Below are positions 54,500-64,000 of a stretch of DNA of 64,000 bases, piece by piece. Under the pieces are notes generated by a model, which worked only from the letters and a program-made list of their open reading frames with translations, was not told the origin of the DNA and searched no databases. Made by a program: the position numbers and the translations under genes. Source of the stretch: Nansenia antarctica (lineage: Eukaryota > Chordata > Actinopteri > Argentiniformes > Microstomatidae); contig OZ022342.1 of assembly GCA_963989245.1 (NCBI GenBank), positions 36,261,134 through 36,325,133 of the forward strand. Reading direction: 5' to 3'. How positions within the stretch are numbered: position 1 is the stretch's first letter; each line of letters opens with the position of its first letter.

Positions 54500-54969
54500 T
54501 CTCCACCTGCATCACCACCTGTAAGAAGTCGGCCCCCCCGCCCGTGCCACCCCGGACCACCTCCAAGCCCTACATCTCTGTGACGGTGCAGAGCAGCACC
54601 GAGTCGGCGCAGGACAACTACCTGGACCATCAGGACCTTGACCGCGACCGCGACCGTGACCGCCGGAGCGAAGTGACCAGCCAGTCCAGCCAAGCCCACA
54701 GCAACTCCTCAGACAGCCTGGACAGCGCCCGCGCCAACAGCCTGGCCAGGGGCGTCCCCCGGCCCCCCCAGATCATCCCTGTCCCCCTCCTCGTCCCCAG
54801 GGACCCCATCGTCACCACCACCACCTCTACTTCCACCCATGCTGCCACCGACACCTCCGACCCCCGGTATGAACCCCTCAAGATGAGCGCCAACAAGGTG
54901 AACCTGACCGCAGAGGAGCCCCACGCCAACCCCGCGCCCCGGAGGAAGCTCTCCTCCATAGGCATACAG
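54500..54969 (+). CDS. dlgap4: DLGAP4-like (SAPAP) scaffold protein, exon A
   Basis: After the acceptor CTCCTCTAG the frame reads STCITTCKKSAPPPVPPRTT, then ISVTVQSSTESAQDNYLD, both hallmarks of the DLGAP/SAPAP/GKAP family of postsynaptic scaffold proteins that bind PSD-95 and Shank. A RDRDRDRR tract, a Ser-rich SNSSDSLDSARAN segment and the conserved RRKLSSIGIQ end follow. Donor CAG then GTAGGA, phase 0. RKLSSIGIQVDCIQ across the splice is, by memory, closest to DLGAP4, but DLGAP3 cannot be excluded. Upstream exons are outside the window or unrecognised. Confidence 0.85.
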
Positions 54970-54972
54970 GTA

Positions 54973-55215
54973 GGAGGTGTTAGCTGTTACAGGTGGGAGG
55001 TGTTAGCTGTTACAGGTGGGAGGTGTCAGCTGTTACAGGTGGGAGGTGTTAGCTGTTACAGGTGGGAGGTGTTAGATGTTACAGGTGGGAGGTGTTAGAT
55101 GTTACAGGTGGGAGGTGTTAGCTGTTGTAACACCTGTAGGTGGGAGGTGTTAGCTGTTACAGGTGGGAGGTGTTAGCTGTTACAGGTGGGAGGTGTCAGC
55201 TGCTGGTGCAGTTAC
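54973..55215. repeat. 23-bp minisatellite just inside a DLGAP intron
   Basis: Units AGGTGGGAGGTGTTAGCTGT plus TAC, about 10 copies, beginning only a few bases after the donor at 54970. Each unit includes an AGGTGG/CAGGTG motif resembling the donor flank. Confidence 0.88.
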
Positions 55216-55299
55216 AGCAGAGTCAGTAGGGTAGCATAAGAGTGAGCGCTGTTAGAGAAGAGTCAGGACTGTTGGACTGTCTGTTAGAGAAGAGTCAGT

Positions 55300-55613
55300 C
55301 ATTTTACAGCTGAGTCATTAGTGTTACAGTAGAGTCATTAGTGTTACAGTAGAGTCATTAGTGTTACAGTAGAGTCATTAGTGTTACAGCTGAGTCATTA
55401 GTGTTACAGTAGAGTCATTAGTGTTACAGTGGAGTCATTAGTGTTACAGCTGAGTCATTAGTGTTACAGTGGAGTCATTAGTGTTAGAGTCATTAGTGTT
55501 ACAGTAGAGTCATTAGTGTTACAGTAGAGTCATTAGGGTTACAGTAGAGTCATTAGTGTTACAGTAGAGTCATTAGGGTTACAGTAGGGTCATTAGTGTT
55601 ACAGCTGAGTCAT
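55300..55613. repeat. 20-bp minisatellite, ~16 copies
   Basis: Units of GAGTCATTAGTGTTACAGTA with minor changes. Confidence 0.93.
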
Positions 55614-55997
55614 TAGGTGGAGTCGGTGTGCCCTCAACAAGGCGTTGGATATAAGTGTGTCGTGCTCCTCGCCCATCTCAGTAGCTTCTGTTTTCTACTG
55701 AATTTAATTGCTCAATTTTACAAACCATGCATGTACGGTACTTTCTCCCTGGGCTAATATTTATATGGGTAACCTTTATCATATTTTGAAGAATAATCAA
55801 GCACTACATTCATATGGATTGTCCTTATACATGTAGCTCATAGGGTTTGAGACTAGCTGACTGATCTGGAAAATTAAAAACAGAATATTTCCTATGTTGC
55901 CTGAGGAAAACCTTCTGGTCCCATTTAATAATTCAGGTTTTTCATCTGAATCAAACTTGACAATTATTTGTGACGGTGCTTTTTGATTGGTTGTTAG

Positions 55998-56089
55998 GTT
56001 GACTGCATTCAGGAAGTCCTGAGAGAGGAGACTCCTCCCCCATTGGCCAGATTCCAGTCCATCGGAGTGCAGGTGGAGGACGGCTGGCA
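55998..56089 (+). CDS. dlgap4: DLGAP4-like scaffold protein, exon B
   Basis: Acceptor TTGTTAG then VDCIQEVLREE, ARFQSIGVQVEDGWQ, and donor GGCA then GTAAGT in phase 2. The FQSIGVQVED motif is conserved in the family. It joins exon C in frame (DGWQ then LSRSSSKPETDSDTQD). Confidence 0.88.
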
Positions 56090-56138
56090 GTAAGTCACTT
56101 CCTGTCCTGGTCACGACACGTCAACCACATCCTGTGAT

Positions 56139-56192
56139 ACCCTAACCCTAACCCTAACCACATCCTGTGATACCCTAACCCTAACCCTAACC
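56139..56192. repeat. Short telomere-like (CCCTAA)n interspersed in a 39-bp duplication
   Basis: Two copies of CCACATCCTGTGATACCCTA followed by ACCCTAACCCTAA, 60 bp after exon B. Confidence 0.8.
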
Positions 56193-56279
56193 ACATCCTG
56201 TCAGGAAGTCATACTTTAGCGCCACACATCTCTGCCATGTAAATCTGTATTCGTCCCTAGGGGCCATTTATGATTTGAA

Positions 56280-56480
56280 CACCACAACAACACACAGTAA
56301 TGTTAACACATATGTAGCTGCACACATGAACAACAACACACAGTAATGTTAACATATAGCTGCACACATGGACAACAACACACAGTATTGTTAACATATA
56401 GCTGCACACATGGACAACAACACACAGTAATGTTAACACATAGCTGCACACATGGACAACAACACACAGTACATGGACAA
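56280..56480. repeat. ~42-bp minisatellite
   Basis: Units with AACAACACACAGTAATGTTA and ACATATAGCTGCACACATGG. It continues at 59147-59200 on the far side of the inserted sequence 56501-59146. Confidence 0.85.
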
Positions 56481-56517
56481 CAACACACATGTTAACATAT
56501 GTGACAGGGCATGGTTA

Positions 56518-57235
56518 CGGCCAAGCTCCACCATGGCCATCGAGCGTTGCGTCTAATGTGCGTTGCGTCCGAAATTGGGATCAAATGCATTGTAATCAAT
56601 GAAAGGTGCTCCACCTGCTGCGTTGCGTTGCGTCAGCGTCGCGTCCGATGGCTGCGTCCAAAGTAGACTTTCAAAAAAGTTTGATTTTTGACGGTGGATG
56701 GACGCAGACGTCACAATGAGACGCCTCACGTGGGCGCCGTGGGGCGCCCACGTGGGGCGTCAATCACCGCACCTGTGGTGAACTCTTGTTGCAGGAATGG
56801 ACGACGAACGGCTCATCCTTGAGGTCGAAAAATATCCACAGCTGCTCAAACTATCAACTGCAACTCTGTTGATATGTAACTAGATTTATGGTTAAGGATA
56901 GGGTTAGATTTAAGGTTAGGGCAAGGTTTAGGATTAGTGGTTAGTTAGTTGAAATGTTGTTGACAGTTAGTTGATCATCTACTGAACTAGCAACTATCTA
57001 TTTGGGATTATGTAGAAAAAATATTACCCTGATTGGAAAATGTTCTGTATGATGTTGTTATTGTTGTGGACATAATTGCAGTCAAGGGTGAAATTACTCC
57101 TGTATAAAAAAAATGCCAGTGGAGCTGGAGTAGAACGTTGACGTTGACGCAACGCTGCAGGTGGAGCTTGGACAACGGGAAGTTGACGCAACGTCGATGG
57201 CGAGTTGACGCAACGCAGCAGGTGGAGCTTGGCCG
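56518..57235. mobile_element. Harbinger deletion derivative (TSD TTA)
   Basis: Ends CGGCCAAGCTCCACC and complement, flanked by TTA at 56515-56517 and 57236-57238. Left 317 bp match the left end of the 10130-26231 element, including the ATG and first 13 codons of the MADF gene. The remainder matches its right end (from 25831). The genes in between are deleted. Confidence 0.9.
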
Positions 57236-58616
57236 TTAAAAAGTCCTCAACTAGGGCAAAATCATTTTTCTGTTTTTTCCAGATTATGAAAGGGTAGATT
57301 GTAAGCTTTACAATTATGTGTCATACATTGCAATCTGAGACAAGTTGAAGAAGTCATGGATATTTGAATGTTGATACCCCCTGAACCACCGTACTGAGAT
57401 ATCTAGCCTCAAAGTCTTCAGAGACGTTTTTCACAGAGGTAATGGGTGGGAACAATAGCTGGTTAACTCCACCCTAATCACTCCCTCAAGACAACCACTC
57501 CCCCATTACACTACCTGTCATTATCTACCTGTCATCTGTCAGTGGGGTTGTCAGCTAACCCTCAGGAAACATGCAGGGCTGACACGTTTAAATAGCTAAA
57601 CAATAGTAATAATTATAATAATAATTATTCAAGATTCATGATTTTTTTATTGCCATGTGTGCGAAACGTTTATTACATCCCATTACAAGTACAAGAGAGT
57701 AAAATGTATGGCAATGGAAAAAATTAGGCAAAAATTTAGCAATACAATAATAGAATGGTAAAAAAGTATAATGTTGTGTCCGTGTGCATGCATGTATCAT
57801 TATAGTCCATAAAGCATCTAGTGGGACTTCGGTGTAGTTCCTTCCCATCCCATCTGGGCATCAAAGCTGTAATAAAAAAAGAAGACAGTACATTTAAAAT
57901 GATTGCCCACTGTTACCAACACCACTTTTAACGAAATAGCCTACTACTATCTTCATAAAATATAATTGCTTATACAATGACAATGACAAATACCTGAAGT
58001 GCTGGTGACTCTCATCAAGTTGTCATCTCTCAGAACCTCTCACCTCCTCATTCTGTAACACAAATTTCAGGTCAGAGGTGTGGACTCTTCTCTAGTGTAG
58101 GTTTTCCATAGACTCAGTGTACTGTAAGTAGGCTAGTGAAATAATTTAAATTCACAGTATTATTCTACAGCAAATCTACATATCAATGAATTAATCATTA
58201 TTTTTGATTCCACACAACATTATCGTTCATTACAAAAGCATTTACTTTTTGTATAATCTATTATATCTCTAACAAAGCTAGCTAGCTAGCTAACAAGCTA
58301 ACACTTGCTTGGCTAGCTGGTACACACAAACACACTAAAATGGTGCATGAAACATATTACACTATGTTGCATGTTTAGTAGGTCTGTATTTATTCATTAT
58401 GTTTTATATTTGACAACCTATTTCTTCCTCCCACCATCTCCTATTCGTTTTGTAGAGGGGTGGCATAATTGTGGTGAGCAGTTTCAGTGGTCTGATAACT
58501 GATGCTAACAACGGGGCTATCTACCTTACTCACAAAACAACAAATAACTGTTTGGCTATCCTAAGTAAACAACACAAAATCCGAGTAAACAACACATGTA
58601 ACTCACTAAAACTTAC

Positions 58617-58851
58617 CCAAGAACACAGCAGAAGGTCTGTCTGCAGACGACTGTCCCAAGAATAGTGAACTGGTGTGGAGATCAATGTCTGAAATTCCGT
58701 TGTCATCGTCAGATTCGGAGTTCGGAGTTCCCGTTTGGAGTTCCCGTTATGTATAGTCCAATATGAAGGAGTTAATTAATTGCCCACTGTCGATATTTCT
58801 GCCTGCTTTTGAAATTCTGTTGATAGCGTTAGCTAGAGCTTGAGCCTCCAT
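58617..58851 (-). pseudogene. Possible first exon of an unknown transposon gene
   Basis: ATG then EAQALANAINRISKAGRNID, SGQLINSFILDYT, one in-frame TAA, and an acidic NSESDDDNGISDIDL segment to a donor TTGG then GTAAGT. I do not recognise the family. Splice-like signals near 58050-57850 could mark further exons. Weak evidence. Confidence 0.3.
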
Positions 58852-59146
58852 CTTGTAAACAAACAGATCCACGTGCAGATGGCTCCTTACATAGAGCTGG
58901 GGTGGGCGTGGCTACACACACTGCCACACTAATACGAATAATACCCCCCACCCGACTTTGATAACTAAATGTAGGTATTTAGTGAATGTAAAACTGTTTG
59001 ATATGATATCGAGTGGGTTCTTCATCGCTTCGTTTGTCGTCCTATGCCAAAAACCGGAAAACACAATTTTTTTCACAACAAGACTTGGCTCGATTGTGAG
59101 CTTTTACAATTGCCGAGATGGGGACCTATTAATCAAACCGTGTCAC

Positions 59147-59862
59147 ATATAGCTGCACACATGGACAATAATGTTAACATATAGCTGCACACATGGACAG
59201 GAACATATACAGAAGCATACATTATTACACAATGGGACTTACAAATTACAATATTTGTAATATTTCTGCAGGGCATTCTTCTTCTTTTCATGGTGTTTTT
59301 TGAATACCAGGAAGTCCTGGCATGTCACACTCAGCCTTCCTCCCTGGTTTTACTCTCCTGGGACCTCTGAGTTTGACCTCTGAGTTTGACCTCTGAGTTT
59401 GCATGCGGATGAGTTTGCTTAATACCAGCTGGTTGTCAGAAGTCCTCTCAGAATTCGAACGCATCTTGAATGAGCCTTAACTGTCGTCTTCCACAAGGTC
59501 AGTAGATAATGAAGAGGTCATTTCTGTTTCTGAAAACATCCCCTCGTGTTATTTGCACTATCAATGAAAGGTTGCTCCTCGTCCCCTCAAGCAATCCCCA
59601 GACTCTACTTATTTAGCAATTTCCATCACTTACTATTCTTGTCATCCTCTATTCTTAATGAAAAATTCAAAGTATTTCCACCCATAACTGTCTCTCTCCT
59701 CGTTTCATGTTTCCTGCGGTTTAAATGGGGAGACGAGGATGTTGCCAAGGTCAGACAGTGGGGAAGGTTTTCCGCTAACAGCCGATTCCCCAGCCAAGCC
59801 GCTGTCCTGCATATGTGATATGTGGCGAGGCTTGGCGAGGGTGTGTGTCTGCTGCCTCCCAG

Positions 59863-59897
<35 letters not shown>

Positions 59898-60190
59898 TGC
59901 TGCCTCCCAGCTGAGTGCAGACGAAGCAATGCTACACTCTAATCGATACACCTCCTCTGGGTTCATGTCTCATTGATCACCTGAGAAGGAAGTGTGTCAG
60001 TGTTGGGAACATTGCCTGGTCCTGTTGTTTCCTCTTCTAGTAGCGGTGTTGGATGGCTGGACAGTGAAACTAGCTGCTGCAGGGGGGCTGGTTATGATAG
60101 CTAACAGAATAACAGAATGACAGAGAGTTTTCACCAGTAGTATTGACTCTTTTCTCCCTCGTCCCACCGTTGTGCGTCTGTGTGTCTCAG
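59147..60190. other. DLGAP intron, simple repeats only
   Basis: Includes GACCTCTGAGTTT triplication at 59364-59400 and a (TG)n run at 59865-59896 flanked by duplicated TCTGCTGCCTCCCAGCTG. No gene was recognised. Confidence 0.6.
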
Positions 60191-60711
60191 GCTCAGCCGC
60201 TCCAGCAGCAAGCCGGAGACTGACTCGGACACACAGGACCTCCTGGGCCTCTCCCACCTCGCCAACTCCAACTCTGCCAAGCCTAGCGAGAAGAAAGTCA
60301 TGATGGTCAACAGCGCCAGCCAGTCCATCAGCTCTCCCCCCGGGGGTGGGGGGGGGTCAGGCCTGGGCCTTCAGGACATCCACAGTGACTCCACCAACAC
60401 AGACACCACGTCTCCGCCTCCGCGCCAGATCCTTAACCGCTCCACCACCCGCAGCAGCTCCTCCTCCTTCTCAGAGAGTCTGGACCCGGCGTTGGACCCC
60501 TCGTGCCTGCCGCCCCCAGACCCCTGGCTGGAGAGCGGGAACGGGAACGGGAACGGGAGTGCGGGGCCACAGTGCCCCGGGGGGGGGGGGGGGGCCTGCC
60601 GGAGGGACGGACACTGGTTCCTGAAGCTGCTGCAGGCGGAGACGGGCCGCATGGAGGGCTGGTGCCACCAGATGGAGCAGGAGACCAAAGACAACCCGCT
60701 CTCGGAGGAAG
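60191..60711 (+). CDS. dlgap4: DLGAP4-like scaffold protein, exon C (start of the GKAP C-terminal domain)
   Basis: Acceptor TGTCTCAG then LSRSSSKPETDSDTQD, a Ser-rich linker, a Gly run (encoded by G-rich tracts at 60341-60356 and 60580-60594), SCLPPPDPWLES, and RRDGHWFLKLLQAETGRMEG followed by WCHQMEQETKDNPLSEE. The last part opens the conserved GKAP helical domain. The exon ends GAGGAAG then GTAAGAG (phase 1) at 60711. The open frame continuing to 61952 is VNTR in the intron, not coding. The rest of the domain lies beyond 64000. Confidence 0.9.
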
Positions 60712-62385
60712 GTAAGAGAGAACTGGAGGAGGAGGAGGAGGAGGAGGAGGAGGAGGAGGGTAAGAGAGAACTGGAGGAGGAGGAGGGTAAGAGAGAACTG
60801 GGGGAGGAGGAGGGTAAGAGAGAACTGGAGGAGGAGGGTAAGAGAGAACTGGGGGAGGAGGAGGGTAAGAGAGAACTGGAGGAGGAGGAGGGTAAGAGAG
60901 AACTGGAGGAGGAGGAGGAGGGTAAGAGAGAACTGGAGGAGGAGGGTAAGAGAGAACTGGAGGAGGAGGAAGAGGGTAAGAGAGAACTGGAGGAGGAGGA
61001 GGAGGGTAAGAGAGAACTGGAGGAGGAGGGTAAGAGAGAACTGGAGGAGGAGGAGGGTAAGAGAGAACTGGAGGAGGAGGAGGAGAGTAAGAGAGAACTG
61101 GAGGAGGAGGAGGAGGGTAAGAGAGAACTGGAGGAGGAGGAGGAGAGTAAGAGAGAACTGGAGGAGGAGGGTAAGAGAGAACTGGAGGAGGAGGAGGGTA
61201 AGAGAGAACTGGAGGAGGAGGAGGAGAGTAAGAGAGAACTGGAGGAGCAGGAGGAGGGTAAGAGAGAACTGGAGGAGGAGGAGGAGAGTAAGAGAGAACT
61301 GGAGGAGGAGGGTAAGAGAGAACTGGAGGAGGAGGGTGAGGAGGGTAAGAGAGAACTGGGGGAGGAGGAGGGTAAGAGAGAACTGGAGGAGGAGGAGGGT
61401 AAGAGAGAACTGGAGGAGGAGGAGGGTAAGAGAAAACTGGAGGAGGAGGGTAAGAGAGAACTGGAGGAGGAGGAGGAGGAGGAGGAGGAGGGTAAGAGAG
61501 AACTGGAGGAGGAGGAGGAGGGTAAGAGAGAACTGGAGGAGGAGGAGGAGGAGGGTAAGAGAGAACTGGAGGAGGAGGAGGAGGGTAAGAGAGAACTGGA
61601 GGAGGAGGAGGGTAAGAGAGAACTGGAGGAGGAGGAGGGTAAGAGAGAACTGGAGGAGGAGGGTAAGAGAGAACTGGAGGAGGAGGAGGAGGGTAAGAGA
61701 GAACTGGAGGAGGAGGAGAGTAAGAGAGAACTGGAGAAGAAGGAGGGTAAGAGAGAACTGGAGGAGGAGGAGAGTAAGAGAGAACTGGAGGAGGAGGAGG
61801 GTAAGAGAGAACTGGAGGAGGAGGAGGAGGGTAAGAGAGAACTGGAGGAGGAGGAGGAGGGTAAGAGAGAACTGGGGGAGGAGGAGGAGGAGGGTAAGAG
61901 AGAACTGGGGGAGGAGGAGGGTAAGAGAGAACTGGGGGAGGAGGAGGAGTAGGGTAAGAGAGAACTGGGGAGGAGGAGGAGGGTAAGAGAGAACTGGAGG
62001 AGGGTAAGAGAGAACTGGAGGAGGAGGAGGAGGAGGGTAAGAGAGAACTAGAGGAGGAGGGTAAGAGAGAACTGGAGGAGGAGGAGGGTAAGAGAGAACT
62101 GGAGGAGGAGGAGGAGGAGGGTAAGAGAGAACTGGCGGAGGAGGAGGGTAAGAGAGAACTGGAGGAGGAGGAGGGTAAGAGAGAACTGGAGGAGGAGGGG
62201 GGTAAGAGAGAACTGGAGGAGGAGGAGGGTAAGAGAGAACTGGAGGAGGAGGAGGGTAAGAGAGAACTGAAGGAGGAGGAGGAGGGTAAGAGAGAACTGG
62301 GGATGAGGAGGGTAAGAGAACTGAAGGAGGAGGAGGGTAAGAGAACTGGAGGAGGAGGAGGAGGAGGAGGGTAAGAGAGAACTGG
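60712..62385. repeat. 1.7-kb VNTR beginning at the DLGAP exon C splice donor
   Basis: About 60 units of GGTAAGAGAGAACTGGAGGA plus a variable (GGA)n. The first unit is the intron start itself, so every unit repeats the donor-like string GAG-GGTAAGAG. Unit length varies mainly by GGA number. Long open frames on both strands (to 61952 on +, to 62595 on -) are artefacts of the repeat. Confidence 0.95.
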
Positions 62386-62394
62386 GGATGGAGG

Positions 62395-62475
62395 CTGTTG
62401 TAGAATGTTGTAGGATGTTGTAGGATGTTGTAGGGTGTTGTAGGGTGTTGTAGGATGTTGTAGGATGTTGTAGGA
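62395..62475. repeat. GGATGTTGTAG tandem repeat
   Basis: About eight 11-bp units (TGTTGTAGGA/G) follow the VNTR. Confidence 0.85.
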
Positions 62476-62691
62476 GGCCACATCTGTCCTCAGCAGCGTA
62501 AATGGCCTGAAATGAGATCCAGCAGGACTGCGGTCCTGGAGTTCTACAGCCAAACAAGCGTCACTTTCATCTGGCTGCAGATTAGTAGCAAGCATGTTGA
62601 AGCATATGCCTTATTATATGACTCTGCTCTAATATTAACACAAAGTTTGCTACCATTCGGTCATAATGAAACATGACCCATGTCAGCAGAA

Positions 62692-63120
62692 GGCAAGGCA
62701 AGTTTATTTGTATAGCACATTTCATTCAACAGGGCAATTCAAAGTGCTTTACATACATTATTTAAAAATACAGCAAGAGCAGCATAGTAAGAACAAATGT
62801 TTTACAATGAATAAAAGCAAATATAAGAAGTAAATAGATATAGATAAAACATTTAGTATAAACAATAGTTAATGGAAAAAAGACATTGATAGAAGTGTTT
62901 GTGTTTAATCATAACTGCTGCAAAACATGAAGGTTTTGAGCTTAGATTTAAATATTTTAAGGGTTCGGGCCTGTTTGATTTCTTCAGGGAGTTTGTTCCA
63001 GGAGCATGCGGCAGCATGACTGAAAGCTGCTGCGCCGTGTTTTGTTTTCACTCTTGGAATGATTAGCTGATTAGTCTCAGCTGACCTTAGGGGCCTTGCG
63101 GGAATACAGGGTGGCAGAAA
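62692..63120 (-). mobile_element. LINE 3' fragment (L2-like RT C-terminus)
   Basis: The minus strand encodes AAAFSHAAACSWNKLPEEIK and KIFKSKLKTFMF, the C-terminal end of an L2-like RT, then a 3' UTR ending with the common fish repeat AAAGCACTTTGAATTGCCCT and its AAATAAACTTGCC end near 62697. Confidence 0.7.
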
Positions 63121-63329
63121 GTAAACAAATTAGACTATTCTCTCATCCTCGTCATTAAATCAACATTCAGACGGAAAAAAAAGATCTGGTCTGTGACACA
63201 TAATGATGTCATCACAGCAGGGTGACCTCTGACCTGATCTGACGGGTCAAAGCTCGCATGTGGATTTCATCCCTCTGCTTCACACTTAAGACACACGGAC
63301 CGCAGCGGATGAGGCGGTAATACCTGGGG

Positions 63330-63330
63330 T

Positions 63331-63364
<34 letters not shown>
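63330..63364. repeat. (CA)n microsatellite
   Basis: CA run in the DLGAP intron. Confidence 0.93.
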
Positions 63365-63367
<3 letters not shown>

Positions 63368-63491
63368 CAGGGCCGGTAATCCATAGAGTTACACTAATCT
63401 ACTAATCTACTGTAATCTAATCTACTCTGTACCTGATTAACATTCAGATTAGACTAGCGTCTCAACATCAGGCTGACATGGCAGACGGCCT

Positions 63492-63492
<1 letters not shown>

Positions 63493-63546
<54 letters not shown>
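63493..63546. repeat. (CA)n microsatellite
   Basis: CA run of about 26 units. Confidence 0.95.
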
Positions 63547-63548
<2 letters not shown>

Positions 63549-63657
63549 TGCAGGCCGAAAACCTCAAACTCAATCAACCATGCTGAGCTCATATCTCCAG
63601 ATCTGGAACGTATCATGAACAAGGTGGTTTTAACACAACAGTCTGGACTTGTGAGTG

Positions 63658-63669
63658 CGTGTGTGTGAA

Positions 63670-63725
<56 letters not shown>
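63658..63725. repeat. (GT)n microsatellite
   Basis: GT run interrupted once near 63668; it is complementary to the CA run 110 bp upstream and could pair with it. Confidence 0.93.
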
Positions 63726-63727
<2 letters not shown>

Positions 63728-64000
63728 TGGTGCGTGTGCCTCTGTCTTTGGCCCTGTCAGCGAGAGGGAATACACACAGAATGCCCAAACATGCAGGACC
63801 ATAAACACCTGGGTCGCCTCCTAATCTCCCTGTCATAACATCAAGACGCTGATCACATGTCTTTCTGTTTCACCCAGGCCAAACGGTTGTCCTTTTTCTT
63901 TATGCAGGACAACTGACTACGGTAATAGAGACTGAAGACCAAAGTATCTATGGAAGCTCCGATGCCTTAAACAAGGATCCATTACCCTCTAATCCTCTTT

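Larger units (their letters stand above)
56501..59146. mobile_element. Possible DNA transposon inserted in the 42-bp minisatellite
   Basis: The minisatellite is broken between GTTAACATAT (56500) and ATATAGCTGCAC (59147). The intervening DNA begins GTGACAGGG and ends CCGTGTCAC, an imperfect short inverted repeat, with ATAT duplicated. It contains the Harbinger derivative and weak exon-like segments on the minus strand. The family is unknown. Confidence 0.45.

Noticed and set aside
56139..56192. Interstitial telomere
   Set aside because: Only about two CCCTAA runs of three units inside a 39-bp duplication; too short to call a telomeric relic.
56257..56490. Cys/Val repeat peptides
   Set aside because: Translation of the 42-bp minisatellite.
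60180..61952. 590-codon open frame continuing from the DLGAP exon
   Set aside because: Codons after 60711 come from the intronic VNTR; the donor GTAAGAG and family alignment end the exon at 60711.
60433..62595. Proline/serine-rich open frames of over 600 codons on the minus strand
   Set aside because: Pure consequence of a stop-free GGA/GTAAGA repeat read backwards.

Overview
The window looks like teleost fish nuclear DNA. It holds split exons of a DLGAP (SAPAP) synaptic scaffold gene in its right quarter and almost no other host gene. The rest is transposable elements typical of bony fish: Tc1, hAT, PIF/Harbinger, Rex1/Babar-like LINEs, L2 LINE with tRNA-SINEs, fish L1, small Gypsy elements. 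The species cannot be fixed from the sequence. Boundaries below were read by eye from terminal repeats and target-site duplications (TSDs).

Layout. 1-3192: ends of two hAT elements on the minus strand; the first carries a two-exon, frameshifted transposase. 3212-10087: a hAT-type element (TSD TTTGGCAC) holding a small TIR unit with an unrecognised 139-aa membrane ORF and a Tc1 element (5192-9900) that is itself split by a nearly full-length LINE (5559-8882). 10130-26231: a 16-kb PIF/Harbinger element (TSD TTA) with a MADF-BESS gene on + and a DDE transposase on -, their exons interleaved. A hAT element (12844-19647) sits inside it and contains an L1 ORF1 remnant and a Gypsy element with apparently identical LTRs (14818-19482). 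26232-35138: scattered SINE, L2 and LINE fragments, short hAT elements and several minisatellites. 35145-51838: a 16.7-kb unit bounded by roughly 700-bp inverted repeats and a 6-bp direct duplication GTGTCT. It carries a multi-exon minus-strand gene encoding a UBZ4 zinc finger and a HECT-type ubiquitin-ligase domain, and is invaded by an L1, an intact Gypsy element (42007-46632), two related hAT elements and a MITE. 51839-64000: the DLGAP4-like gene on + (exons 54500-54969, 55998-56089, 60191-60711), with introns holding a Harbinger deletion derivative, minisatellites and a 1.7-kb VNTR starting exactly at a splice donor.

The genes mostly serve mobility: integrase or transposase, DNA-binding partners (MADF-BESS), and parasites of those machineries (SINEs sharing the L2 tail, Harbinger and hAT deletion derivatives). 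The best candidate for something undescribed is the inverted-repeat unit carrying the HECT/UBZ4 gene. Next are the small membrane-ORF element and the VNTR that multiplies a 5' splice site.
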